DNA of 64,000 nt from Odontesthes bonariensis. Taxonomy: Eukaryota > Chordata > Actinopteri > Atheriniformes > Atherinopsidae. Below are positions 1 through 11,719 of this stretch, piece by piece. The notes beneath the pieces were generated by a model that made no database searches, had not been told where the DNA came from, and worked only from the letters and a program-made list of their open reading frames with translations. Location of the stretch: positions 22,044,248 to 22,108,247 of the forward strand of contig NC_134519.1 in assembly GCF_027942865.1 (NCBI RefSeq), read 5' to 3'. The position numbers and the translations under genes are program-made. The number at the start of each line of letters is the position of its first letter. Within the stretch, counting starts at the first letter, position 1.

Positions 1-255
1 GTGAAAAGGATAGAGTGAGGGGTGGTGCTGAGATGAAAATGGAACAATCTGGATTTTAGATAACAATCTAAGGTATTACAAGTGTGGCAACTAAAAATGA
101 TTTAGTAGATTATTTTAGGATTTATGGATTATAACACAGGTCAGTCATTGCATTCGCATTGGTGGATAGCTTGGTACAAAACCCAAATGATCAAAATGAA
201 TATAAAAGAGAGACTCTTCACATTCAAAACCCGTTTAAGGTCAAAAAGGGCAAAT

Positions 256-261
256 TATATT
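256..261 (-). terminator. Possible variant poly(A) signal of capn10
   Basis: Minus-strand AATATA about 30 bases past the capn10 stop. No canonical AATAAA occurs on this strand between the stop and the window edge, so the real 3' end may use this weak variant or lie outside the window. Confidence 0.25.
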
Positions 262-289
262 GTATGTTGAGTCAATGATAAAAACTGAA

Positions 290-3200
290 TCAACCCACCT
301 CTTGAATGGCTCTGCCGAGCCTTTCCTGACTTTTCACCACTTTCCTGAAAGAGACACAAATCAGCTAACATTTCTGAATATGCAACAAGAGGTGCAATTA
401 CAGCTGCCACCTCTGATTCAGTGGTTAATTATGACACTAGGAGCCTCAGAAAACGAGAGCTAACCGGTGTATTCTGCGAGCCAGGCTGAGGGAGAAGTTT
501 GCAGAGCAGTCAGGCTGATAAGTGGACGGTATAACGGTGTAGTAACCAGGAGGAAGAGAGCAGTCCAGACTGACATCCTGCGTGTAACAGTGGGGGACGC
601 AACTGGCCACAGGATCCTCATCCCTGGCTACGTTCTGCTCAGAGTCCCCCGCTGAGACCTGGGTACATTGTTAAAATCCAATAACTAAATTTAAAATCAC
701 CCCGAGTGACTCATAACGCAGTAGTATCTTGAGTTTAAAATGACTCCATTCATTCAAAGCCTTGGTGACGCTTTAACAATCATCAAACTTTAACACCGAT
801 TCTTTTGATGGTTTAATCCTTATTTGCTTGTAATAATCTGGGGCTGTTTAACTCTCCATGCACTATTTCTTATTTATCCCATAGTTTCCTTTTTAACTTA
901 GAAGCTATATTTTCAAAATTAAAACTGACACTACATGACGAATCCTTTTAAAGATCAAATTACATCATAGAGTGGATTACACCCTACATCTTTATCTAAC
1001 ACTCTTGTTTAATTGCAGACGGACCTTATAAATATGGAAGCCGATAGGGTGCAGGTCAGTGTCAGGGCGGCTCTGGTGTAGGGTGGCGCTGACATTAACA
1101 GCCTCTGTCACCGCTGGTTCGTCACACACTGTAAAAGGGAAGCGGGGGTTCTGCCAGTGAGACGGGAAGTTTCTGCTTCCTCCGGCCGTCCTGCCCTCTT
1201 CCCACGAGCCCCGGAAGTGACTGGTCTCCCATTCGCCCTCTGTTGTCAACGGCAGTGAGGGTGCTGGGGTTTTCAGGGCACTGAGGATGACAATCAGACG
1301 TAAATGTCACACGGAGAGAAAATCCATGTTCTGCAAAACGATGCGACGCTGGGAAAAAAAAAATGCAAATACAAGATGCAAACACACAATAGTTGACTAT
1401 TCTTGCTGTGTCATTCTTACCTGAGGGATGTGGAGGACGAGGAAAAGACCCTGATGAGAAAACGGGCCTCAGCTCCTGGCTGGTAGGTGCTGGGGATAAG
1501 AAGGTAGTGTCCAGGCTCCAGGTGCCCCTGGAGGATCACCTCTCTCTCATAGGCGTGGCAGTGAGTAGAAGTACAAGGGGGTTTGTTCAACATCCGGCTC
1601 AGATTAAAACGCTTCTTTTCCACCTGATGAGAGTTACATGTAAGCCGAACCGCTACAAAACCGCACAAAAACACCTGTAAACGGAAACGGATGCACAAAC
1701 CTTCCACATGTGAAGAGCGATAGCCTGGTAGTGCTGGTGCTTCGTGTTCCTGCCGTCTTCATGTGGTGTTTGTGCGTGTTTCTCTGCGTTTCTCCATTTT
1801 CGATGCTGCAGCAGGGACACCAGGACCTCTCCGCTCTCACACACTTTGAGCCAAAACTTGGGATTGCTGCTGTAGCTGCTGCTGTTTCGGCTACCGCCGG
1901 CAGTGTGCCCTTTGATCCACCGACCAGCCAGCTGATGGTTGTGTGTCAGAAGATTTCCTGTGAGGCGCAGAGTGGGGCCAAAATCAGGCACATAAGGTAG
2001 AAAAACTCTTTAGCACGATAAAAAAAAAGAAAAGAGGAATAACCTGTATAAATGCTCTTCAGGTGTCCCTCTTTACTGATGGGATATCCCACTGTGACAT
2101 CATCAAACTGGGACATAAACTCAGCCTCATCCAGCCAAAATTCCCCCTCGGCGACCCGGCACTGTAGATCCGAGGCACAAACAGGGTCGACATAACTCCA
2201 ACCTACACCGCTGCAGAGCGACAGAAAGACCACACATGATCAACGGGGGTGCGGACATTTATGGTGAATAAAAAGAGACAAAGCTGATTAAAGTTGATAA
2301 AAAAAAAATTTGTGCTTTATTACACATAGCACAAGCACGAGCCACTATTTTTGTTTAAATATAAACGAAACCGTACCGCACTGTCCACTAAAACCTTTCG
2401 TGTCTCAGCCACAGTAATAGAAAACCATTTGAGACCTTAAACCTTTTTTTTTTTTTCCTTGACTGTATCGGTACATTTGAAAGAATCGCCCGTGTAGCGT
2501 ATAAAAGTTGATGTGATGCAGGTAAAATCAAGTCATAATGGGTTAATATAATGAGATCAATAAAATAAAGATGGCATTTAAGTGTTAACATAGGTCTGTT
2601 GTTTTTTAGAACTGCTAAATAAACAAACTGCAGTGTTGGGGAGACGTCTGAACAACATGTGGCTCAATTAAAACTAAATCAAATCACTCAAGCCAGCAGG
2701 TGGAGACAAATTAAAATCTATGTAAACTTTGATTGACAATCTATGTGGTTAAGATAGTCTATCAAAAGCCTGGTGACGAATCAGCCTCACAAAAGGCCAA
2801 AAGTGTACATGAGACTTGGCGTATCTAACCTTATTTACACAGAAAGATCAGGTGTATGCTAATGTGAACCCTATTCAGAGTAATATCTTGAAATGAATAC
2901 AATCGTCAAGGCACTGTGGCAGTGATGCATGTCTAAAATCACAGAACTTCGCCATCGTCTTCCTCCTTGATACATTTAACGAGACACCTCTTTTGGGAAA
3001 ACATTAGAATGTCAGCAATTTTAACTCGTCTTCATAGAAGACAATCACACGTGAACTCGGTGAATATGTTCTTGTGTGCCTATGGCTCCGGGGGCTAAGA
3101 GAGCAGGGGGGAGCAGCGATTCTCCATTCATTCAACTGATGCCCCAGTTATGGTTCGAGTGAGAAACCCTTTCTCCTTCGTCTGTGTTTTAGAAATTAGA

Positions 3201-5092
3201 TTTAGATATGTGCTGATGAGGCGGTAACATTTGAAAAGTAGCCTATGATGAAGTTGGTGTGAGACAATTTTAAATACAAGACTATTTAAGTTTTAAAATC
3301 TTGTAATAGTTAAAGAACGATGCCAGAATCAGGATGTAGTTTAGCAAGGTCTGGAAACGTTTTGAGCAGGGTTTGAGTACTTCTCAGTGCACAAGATTAG
3401 ACAGTAGATATCTGAGTTTATCCGTCACTATAACAATAAATCGTCACCGTGTCACACATGTCTACCTTTGTATCCAAGCACCTCCCCAGCAGCATCGTCC
3501 CCAGGGGTTTCTGATCCTAAGCAGCCGCACTTCACTCCCTGACACCTTCTTTATGTCCAACCACTCCATCACAGTCAGAGCATGGTACTGTCCCAGCTCA
3601 CTGACACCTAAATCAGTAAGACTGTCAGCAGGTGATTTGGTGCAGGATCACTTAGTGCATTATCTACAAGGAAAGACTTTTCTAACCTCCGGGGGTGCTG
3701 TGAGTGGAGCAGCTCAGTGCACAGTCATCCTTCACTGGGTTCAGAAGGTTCAGATTCAGCTTTTTCCTCCTCATCTGATCACTGTCCTGCTTTGTTGGCT
3801 GCTCCTCCTCTGAGCCCAAGTCTCCCAGGCTCCAGCGCTCAGCTAGGCTGCCGGTCAGGTCCACGAGGGCCTCAGACACCTGCCCTGCCCACAGTTGCTC
3901 ATACGAACCATGAAGTCTGGAGAGGAGCATATGGACAGGGAATGAGATTTTCAAACTTGGCTAAACTTGTTTCTGGGAATGCACAACAAAGTAGATGGAA
4001 AGTAGAAGGGGAAAAAAAAAAAAGTCCTGCATCAAATCTCACGGTACATTAGGTTAAACTGAGAGATAAGACGGGGGGGAATTCCACAGCCCCTGCTTCT
4101 TACTTGGCGTAAGCCTTTTCCAGCAAGGCTACCCAAAAAGCAGAGGAGGAGTGGCAGCGTGAGAAGCAGAGAGTGGAAGTCATACAGGGCAGCCGGTCGT
4201 CGATGGTCACTTCTGTCCAGTATCCCTGCTGCCAAAAGCGAAAATGAAAGGAGCCCCTGTACCTGCTGTCCCCCCACTGGGGCTGGCCTGGAGGCAACAC
4301 CTGCACAGAATCCAAAGACACAGTGAGCAGGACAGTGCAACAGATAAAGCCAGGGCTGCAGATCCTGCATGTCTATTAGATTCATTATAATACAGCTGCT
4401 TGTGTACCTTGTTTAAAAGGTGTTGGTTCCTGAGCAGGAAGGTGCACGCACACAGAAACCAGCAGTCTCCTAACAGGCCTTGTTTCGCATGAGCCAGGTT
4501 GATGTTGGTAGGAAACAGAGATGGCGACTGGCAGAACTCCTTGAGATGTGAATTAAAGTTGAAGTAAGTCACACAGACTTAAAGAATAATTCACTCTAAA
4601 TGGCTACAGAGAACAAAGTGTGTTAACTTAATGCAAACGAGTTTCAAGCAATTGAAACAGCATTTACAGATAAACAACAATGATAAGAAGACTATTTTTA
4701 CTTCCTCTTCTACATGTGTTGTTTTTAATAACCCAACAATCTTACATCACTAAGTCAACCACCTCACAGGGAAAATCCCTCTTTGGCTGAGCAGACCCGT
4801 GACAGGTGACGCAATTTTATGACCCAAAAGCCCAAGGGCAACTGGGCAGGACAGCCACGATTACAACAATGCACTGTAAACATCTCACCCATGACAAGGC
4901 ATTCAAGCAATTTACAGCGGTATTTCCAATTTCCCCAGGCCCTCTAACCTGCGGGCGCTCCCATGTGACGTCTCCCTGCAGCCTGGCGATGGGCGTGGAG
5001 CTGTGAGAGAACAGGGATGCGTCCTCACAGGGGAAGTCCGGATCCTCAAACAGAGCTGCCCCTGAGCACTCGGGCCTGCCCTCCTCTTTCAT
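290..5092 (-). CDS. capn10: Calpain-10 (intracellular cysteine protease), complete, 11 coding exons
   Basis: Coding exons on the minus strand, 5' to 3': 5092-4949, 4539-4408, 4300-4104, 3916-3687, 3607-3466, 2210-2044, 1957-1701, 1623-1421, 1280-1025, 658-465, 344-290. All introns are GT-AG, phases agree, and the sum is 1977 nt: 658 residues plus TGA (human CAPN10 is 672). The calpain protease core is intact: Cys74 in the QGLLGDCW motif, His243 in GQYHAL and Asn268 in RNPWG form the catalytic triad. Two domain-III (C2-like) repeats follow, roughly residues 338-490 and 491-658, each with a TAGGSRN motif. There is no penta-EF-hand domain, as expected for calpain-10. The start is chosen because residues 1-48 align with the human N-terminus. 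Known family role: Ca2+-linked limited proteolysis of cytosolic targets, implicated in secretion and glucose handling. Identity is secure; protease activity in this fish is inferred from the intact triad. Confidence 0.97.
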
Positions 5093-5127
5093 GGCTGCTG
5101 GATGCCTGCTGGGTCAGCAGGTGAACT

Positions 5128-5145
5128 TCAGCCTGCCGACACCAT
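5128..5145 (-). promoter_or_regulatory. Five-codon upstream ORF in the capn10 leader
   Basis: Reading the minus strand, an ATG at 5145 is followed by four sense codons and a TGA ending at 5128, 35 bases before the capn10 start. If the transcript begins upstream of 5145 this short uORF would be scanned first. It could dampen translation, but this is inference and the transcription start is not known. Confidence 0.35.
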
Positions 5146-6279
5146 CTTCACTGTATTCAATCTAGGACTCACCTAAACAGAACACATTGGTTGCATTACA
5201 CACGCGCGGAACAGGCATTATATTTGTGGGTTTGTGCAAATACATTCCGAGTAAACCTGCCGCGTGCAGAATTAAACCCTTTTCGAGTCTCACTGTACAC
5301 ATTCATCTGTCTCCATAAGAGCACAGACACAGCTGCTGTGGCGCATACTGATGATTAAACGTGTAAACGAAAAGCTGTAAGCTGTTTTTGCTTCCATACC
5401 GACGGGGCTGGTAACAGCGTGGCTCTCGTACATTTTCCTCTGTCTTACCTTCTATGTCAAGCATCTCCCCTTCTTCCCCCTCTTCCCCCCTCCGCTGCTG
5501 TCAAAATTCAAAATAACGCATGCTAGCACAGTTAGCATCAGCTAGCTTGCGCTACACTCCCAGGTACGCGGGCATCTCTGTATCTCTTTATCTTATCATG
5601 GTTTCAGAACAGCAGCAGCTGTTTATCGACATGGCGCATTTTGTTATGAGTAACAGTTATATCCCAACCAGACACGTCATGTTGCTGAGAGAAAGAGCAC
5701 GGAAAGCGCCTTCCGCCTGGATAATTGGCTTGGCTCATTGACACAGTGGATCCTTCCTGTGTTGTTTGACACTGCCGCCCACTGTTGGCGCACTGAATTA
5801 CACATTGTGTTGTCCTGTTTGACAGTCTGGTATGACAAGACCACTATCAGGTGCACCTATAACTCATGCTGGGTAATAGAACATATCGAGTTTGGTTGTA
5901 GCAGAGGGCATACAATCAGATTACATAGTATTTGACTATGATCTGCCTTGATTACATGAGTGAAGCACGTGTAAGTGAATTAGAGTCACATTTTTATGCA
6001 TAACTTCATGGCTTTTTGATGATGGCTTTCAAAATATAGTGGCAAATCTTGAACAGGAACGACAGAGTACACCTGCTGATGTTTATGCCAACACCCTTTT
6101 GTAAATGGGCTTTGATTGAACCTTTTCAGGAAGTGTCCCATCCTGAATAAGTTCCATAAAAATATGTTTGTACCGTTTCTCGCTCGAGGTTGTAATGGAA
6201 AGTATTGTGTTCTGTTTTTGAAAACACCTTGAAAACAAATAAATCCATGTGGCAAAAATGAATAGAAAAATATGATACA
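5146..6279. other. Spacer with the presumed capn10 promoter
   Basis: The first few hundred bases upstream of capn10 are moderately CpG-containing and lack a clear TATA box, as expected for a broadly expressed gene. A minus-strand open frame at about 5986-6312 has no recognisable protein and overlaps the 3' end region of the neighbouring chemokine, so I do not call it a gene. I see no repeat here that I recognise. Confidence 0.4.
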
Positions 6280-6285
6280 TTTATT
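6280..6285 (-). terminator. AATAAA poly(A) signal of the minus-strand chemokine
   Basis: AATAAA on the minus strand about 245 bases past the stop codon, giving a 3'UTR of a normal chemokine length. Confidence 0.55.
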
Positions 6286-6530
6286 GACTTTAAAATGAGA
6301 CATGTTAAGCAACAGAATACATTATCGTTTCAAGTGATACATTCAATCGGTGCTGTGTGTCGCCATATCTTGGTAGTCTCCGTGAATGCAGACACTGCTC
6401 AAGGTTTACTGTAAAGAAAGACAAAATGGAAAGTATTGAATAAAGTCATATGAATCAATGTTGGTGCTGGTAATATTTTGTATCAGAGCAAAAAAAAGTT
6501 CAGTAAAAAGTTAAGTAAAAGAATATCTTA

Positions 6531-7064
6531 CTAGAGCACTGTTTCAATAGCCTTCTTCACCCACGGCTTCTCAGGATCGGCACAGACATTTCTGCCTTTC
6601 ATCAGCTTGAAACTGTCATCAAAGAAGCAAAGAAGTTTAGACAGTACAAATACAGTGCTGGCGCTTAACATGCACCTCATAATGATGGCTGTTAATTTGG
6701 TTTACATCAGTCTTCCTTACATTACTGCCTTGATGTTGCAGTAATCCGTGCCGTTTTGGAATTTGTAGTATTTCAGGTATTTTACTGAGATTGGACCTTT
6801 GTGGTAGTCTGTGCAGCAAGGTCCCGTGGAACCTTTGAAGAATAACAGACATCTAAGTGAAAAGACTGCTTATATATACCATGACCTACTTTAATTTCAC
6901 AAAAACCCATCATTGAAGTATATAAATGCTCTTAAAAATCAACGATAATCCCAAAAAACACCATCACGAAGCAGGGAATCCTCAGTGAAGTCATACTTAC
7001 TGGAGTCACTCAAAGCCAACAGCAGTACCAGCAGTATGGAGACGCACACAAAAGTCTTTGCCAT
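6531..7064 (-). CDS. CC chemokine, 85 residues, three exons
   Basis: Exons 7064-7001, 6832-6721 and 6612-6531, all GT-AG with phases 1 and 2, the standard layout of CC chemokine genes. The protein has a hydrophobic signal peptide (about residues 1-21), the adjacent cysteine pair Cys27-Cys28, then Cys53 and Cys69, which form the two conserved disulphides. The tail has the family pattern of VCADP followed by Trp76-Val and a C-terminal helix. Role from the family: a secreted ligand of a G-protein-coupled chemokine receptor that guides leukocytes. It neighbours a CCL20-like gene in the opposite orientation and may be its tandem-derived relative, but I cannot place it in a named subgroup: the NIKAVIF stretch recalls CCL20 while the N-terminal loop does not. 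The tail after the fourth cysteine is only 16 residues, shorter than in its neighbour. Confidence 0.88.
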
Positions 7065-7136
7065 CTTCTTCAGCAGTGAGATGTTTTCAGGATTCTCAGA
7101 TGGGACAATCTGACAAAGACTGCCTCTGGCAGTGAC

Positions 7137-7145
7137 ATTTAAATA
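7137..7145 (-). promoter_or_regulatory. TATA-like box of the minus-strand chemokine
   Basis: The minus strand reads TATTTAAAT about 75 bases upstream of the ATG at 7064, a plausible TATA position for an inducible chemokine gene with a short leader. Confidence 0.45.
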
Positions 7146-7199
7146 CTTCACATGGAAAGGAACTGTCCAACCACAGAACAAGAAAGCTGGAAACACCTA

Positions 7200-8637
7200 A
7201 ACTGATGTATTTAGGTCAAGCAGGAAGTATGACGTTAAGTGTAATATAACAATTGTGGTAAACCCCCCCCCCAAAAAAAAACCCTCTGTAAGGACAGAAC
7301 AAAGGAAATAAATGACACAAGTCAGCATATTGTGATAATATACTGATTAGTACAATAACTTGCATTTTAATAAATAATGTGCTGATTAATAAATATCATG
7401 TTGATGATAATTACTAAGGAAAAACAATACATGGGAGGTTATCAGTGTGCATTATTCTTTTAAACTTATTTCATAATTCAGAGTAATTTATTCCTTCAGA
7501 TAAACTCATAAATCACATATGTGGGAAATTTCCTCTGTACTTGATAAATCTAGTCCCATGTTATTTTCATCCTCCATACTTTATTGGACTGACAAATGTT
7601 TTACTCTACTTTTTAGACCACAGCAGTGGTTTGACAGCCATACTTTGATGATTCATATTTCATGCAAGCAATACACAATCGCTTTTTAAGATACAGAAGA
7701 TTTCCACATGTTAAACCTTCTGTTGTAGGAAGTGGATCAAATAGGCTTTCACTCTACCAGCTTTTTCCAGGCTATGTATCGGTAATGATTAATGTCATAT
7801 TACATTATACATCAGTATAATACTGCCAGCATGATGACAGCTTTTACTTTCAAAACTCAACTTGCCGCTATTGTTACACATAATTTTTTAGGCAAGGTTT
7901 CACTTGGTAAATACAGACTGAATGTCTCGATCAGAGATAATGGGATATTTTCATGGCCTATTGGTAGTTTACTGTAAAGTATTTGAATGCGCCTTCCCCT
8001 ACTCTCAACAAGATCTCAAGAGAGACTTGAGATCACCGCACACAACGTACAACAACCTCAAACCTAGTAAAAACACATCCTGCTGACCTTATTGCAATTT
8101 TCTGTAATCGTGAGCACAAACAATTCTTCTTTATCGTTATATAAGTTATCGTGTGCACCACTTTTAAGAAAGTGAGCTGAAAGTTTAAGTCAGCTCAGGT
8201 GCTTTGAAAAAACAAACAATCAGTAAGTATTGGAGTGCCGACCAATATTTTCTACAGTCCACGTGGCTGCATTACATGTATCTGCTGTAGTTTCTTTCTG
8301 CTGGTACTGTGGCCGCTGGACCACTGTCAGACTTGAATACAAAGTAAGAAGTTTAAGCTACAACTAATGCTTTTCTTACTATGACACATCAAAGTGTCAT
8401 CTGTTAAATGACCTATTTCTGTAAGTTCCGTAAGTTGTAATCCCAACATGAGTTGACAATTATAAACCCTTCAAAATTCAGATTCTCAACCAACTTCTTA
8501 CTTACTTCTTTATGACAAAGGCAATAAAGAAATTTGATCGAATTTGTACCAAATTTGAGACATTTAGGTTGTTTCATGTGATGCGATTTGTGGCGTTGCC
8601 TTAATTTTCCCCTCTGCTCCTGTCACTGGTTTGAAAG
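7200..8637. other. Non-coding spacer between the chemokine genes, left part
   Basis: AT-rich sequence with a short C run followed by A near 7264. No open frame with recognisable protein content and no repeat I can name. Confidence 0.4.
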
Positions 8638-9130
8638 TGTTACGACCCAACTCAGCCAGGAGTCAGGGGAGGTAACATAAAAAAACGTGTCAGATCTTGG
8701 ATTTGAAGTTTTTATTAAAAAAAATAAAAGGTTTATTATACAACTAAGGCAGTCAACAAAGAATTTGAACAAAAAAAAACATTCCCAAAAGAGAAGCACC
8801 ACCAAATTAACTAAATTTAAGAGACAAGCTTTTTATAGTTAGGTCCACACTAGACTAAAGACTCAAGACTCTGTCAGAACAAAGGGGGAAAGCTGTACAT
8901 CAGTCCAAAGCTTCCCCGGTGAATGAATCCTCCTCAGGGCCTTTTGAAGCAACAGGTGTTTGTTTCAGCCGTCCTGATTGGTCCAGTGTCCCGGAGCTGG
9001 TCCAATGGATTTCCCACAGGAGGGAGGCAGGCCAAAGGCTCCAAGCAGGCGATCCTCAGGGTGTGTCGCCACACTGAAATCTGCATAGAGGGATGCTGCA
9101 CCACTTCTTCCAAGGCCAAGGGCCGTAACA
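8638..9130. mobile_element. Candidate short non-autonomous DNA transposon
   Basis: A segment of about 490 bases is bounded by TGTTACGACCC on the left (8638-8648) and GGGCCGTAACA on the right (9120-9130). These are inverted repeats of each other with one mismatch in 11. The interior is non-coding. I see no certain target-site duplication. The class is unknown; it could be a MITE-like element. Confidence 0.45.
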
Positions 9131-10500
9131 AAAGCAATGGACAACCATCTGTTCATGGTTGAACTCATGTCGTCTCGTCTCACAGTGAGTTAAAAATATC
9201 TAAATCAGTCCCCAGTCGATTTGACAGAAAGCCCGTATGTTTTATCTTCGGTCACAGGCTCCAGCTTCTTGTCTGTTCTAAACTGGACCGACAGTCACAG
9301 CCACCAACCCTCTAACAGACTGATGTATAAAAAGGAAAATGTTCCTTTGAGCAATTTTGTTCAGCTCCTCACATTTGATTTTGTATCACTAGCTGTGGCA
9401 GGAATCAGACATGACAAAGACATGAAAATATATTTTGGAATGTATAAAGACATTTGTATCAAGGGCCATGTGTATTTTGGAGACCCATGACTGTATAGAA
9501 AAAAAGAGTTAACTTATAAAGTTGGAACCATATCACCATATAAAAGGGCAGGTAGCAGGAAATCAGAGACATGCCATTTAACACGAACTCGGTGTGGTTT
9601 TTTTTGGAAAGTTGATGATACAGAATTTGACTGCAACATGACCTATTTCAATGCTCTCAGTGCTTTTTTTACTTTGATGCATGGGTCTTGAGTATATTGT
9701 AAATGTTCCTCTGACCTAGAAAAAAGCCTCTGTGCAACCTCTCCCCGACCCATTAAGCAGCCCACATCAACCTGTTGCACAGAGGTCTTAAGCATGATCA
9801 TTTTGTCTTTCCTAAACTATTTTCCGCTTGCTGCTGATTATCAGTTTTTTTTTTTTTTAATCAATCAATTGTTTCATGACCTTTATGTTTTATGTGTTTG
9901 GGGATTTTTACAGAGAGGAGCCACACCTTGTAACTTCCCATGCCGAGCTGGCTCTACACGTCTCTTATTTAAATGTAGTGATGGGAACACCAGAACCGTG
10001 CAACCAAACACACATAAACTGCCACTTAGTTGGATTCTTGATACTTCTATTCCACAACAATGCAAAGGAAAACTTTCACCTAGTTCCGTTATAGTTCCGT
10101 TACAAATTGTGTAAAGTTATTTTACAACTTACACAATAGTTTTTCTGTCACGGATTCAATTGCTGCATCATAGATAAAAGCAGAGTAAATGCTTTTTTTT
10201 GTAATAATGCCAACCACTTTTTTTTGTTTTGGCCTCCTAAATTTGTTGAGTTTTGCATTTCAGCCATTTATTCTTTAATCATTTGAATGTTTGGACCATT
10301 GGTTTGACAAAATAAGCATTACAACAATGTTTTTTCTTCATACAAAACAACAAACTCCTTAGGATAATTAATCAGTCAATATGTAATGAAGCGCTCAAAA
10401 TGAATGACGACATTTACATTAAACGTTTCTCGGGATTAATTACTCTTAATGCTGATAGCATCTGTTTACAAAGAGCACACCGTTTTAAGGAATTTTCAAC
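9131..10500. other. Non-coding spacer between the chemokine genes, right part
   Basis: AT-rich and T-run-rich. It contains a perfect 12-base inverted repeat (CCTCTGTGCAAC at 9728-9739 and its complement at 9774-9785). No supported exon. Confidence 0.4.
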
Positions 10501-10552
10501 ATTGTGTGTGACCATATGACATCTTCCCCATTTGTCATTTGGGAAAAAGCTG

Positions 10553-10563
10553 GGGGTGTTTCC
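10553..10563 (+). promoter_or_regulatory. NF-kB-like site upstream of the ccl20-like gene
   Basis: GGGGTGTTTCC lies about 60 bases upstream of the TATA box, close to the NF-kB consensus but not perfect. CCL20 genes are classically NF-kB induced, so the position is suggestive only. Confidence 0.3.
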
Positions 10564-10623
10564 ACTCAAACACGACTGCTGTGGGCTGAGCTGCTCTCTT
10601 TTTTTTTTTTTGCCTCTGAGAGA

Positions 10624-10630
10624 TATATAA
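10624..10630 (+). promoter_or_regulatory. TATA box of the ccl20-like gene
   Basis: TATATAA about 100 bases upstream of the start codon at 10728, consistent with an inducible chemokine promoter and a leader of roughly 70 bases. Confidence 0.6.
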
Positions 10631-10727
10631 TCTGCTGTGATCAGCACTCTGTCACCACGACTCCACCTGATGAAAAGCGAGACAGGCAGCTCAGATCAGA
10701 GTCACTGCCGCAAGCTCAGAGGACGAT

Positions 10728-11413
10728 ATGGTGTCAATCAAAGTCGCGATGATGGCGATCACGCTCATTACTGTTTGTGTGCTGGCCTCAAACACGTCTG
10801 CAGGTATGCACTGCTTTCATTCTTTGTGCCTTCATGTTTTTTTCTTTCTTATTTCTGTTTGCTTCTTCTCACATTTGCACATGAGAAACACAGGAACTTT
10901 CTCTGCCGTTGACAGGCACATGCGCCACTCTCCCTCACTCTTTTCTAATCTAATCAAACGTTCTTCTGTCTTTTTCTCAGTTTATCGTGGATGTTGTCGA
11001 AGTTACATCAAAGGCAAATTACCATTTCAAGTTATAAAGGGATACTCAGTGCAGGATGTTACAGAGATGTGCCCAATCAATGCCATCATGTGAGTATCAT
11101 TGAAGTGATGTTCATCCTCTACCTGTCGTATGATTCATAACTGTTCATAAGTGTGTTAATGTTTTTCTTTTTTTTCTTTTTAAATTTGCTAACAGTTTCC
11201 ATACAAAAAAGGGCAAAGTATGTACCAATCCTGCGTTGCAATGGGTGATGGACTACGTCAACCGCTTAAGGTGAGATTTAACAAAACAATCAGACAAAGT
11301 AGCCCCCAAACACAATTCTGAATGCAAGTAGCAAAAGAATGATCAATTCTATCAATTTTCATTGCAGGAATAAAGCTCAAAGAGTTCACCAGAAATCACA
11401 ATCTCAGCAATAG
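10728..11413 (+). CDS. ccl20: CCL20-like CC chemokine, 101 residues, four exons
   Basis: Exons 10728-10803, 10981-11089, 11196-11270 and 11368-11413; all introns GT-AG and in phase. The signal peptide spans about residues 1-25. The mature protein has Cys30-Cys31, Cys56 and Cys71. The stretch from Cys56 (PINAIIFHTKK, then VCTNP and Gln-Trp-Val) is very close to human CCL20 (DINAIIFHTKK, VCANP, TWV), which supports the CCL20 assignment. The tail after residue 85 is basic and Gln-rich, as in CCL20-type chemokines with antimicrobial tails. Known role: ligand of CCR6, drawing lymphocytes and dendritic cells to mucosal sites. The fourth coding exon encodes only the tail. The paralogue letter cannot be set from sequence alone. 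Confidence 0.92.
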
Positions 11414-11692
11414 ATGTCACAGATGAAGGAGCCCCTCTACTCATTCGAAGGAGAGACAGCAGAGTCCCGCTATTGCAAACTTGTTTTCTATCCCAGCTTC
11501 GCCTGTTATTCAGTAACAGAGGGGGGTTCTCTGTTTTATAGCTCAGTGAGCCCCAGCTTGGCAAGCCTGCTGGCAATGAACAAAGATGTGAAGCAATGTA
11601 GATATCCGCTCAGTTGTATAATGGCATGTTAACTTTTTTATATTCTTTTTGTGTATGAGAGTTTGTTGTTGTACATGTTTTAATAATCAAAT

Positions 11693-11698
11693 AATAAA
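11693..11698 (+). terminator. AATAAA poly(A) signal of the ccl20-like gene
   Basis: AATAAA 280 bases after the stop, followed by a T- and G-containing stretch. Confidence 0.7.
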
Positions 11699-11719
11699 GG
11701 GTTGCTAAAGAAAACAATA

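Noticed and set aside
5172-5180. Splice donor (GTGAGTCC on the minus strand) suggesting a non-coding first exon of capn10
   Set aside because: The only nearby acceptor would make an intron of about 20 bases, too short to be real; the ATG exon probably carries the leader.
5986-6312. 108-codon minus-strand open frame next to the 85-residue chemokine
   Set aside because: It overlaps the likely chemokine 3' end and has no recognisable protein content.
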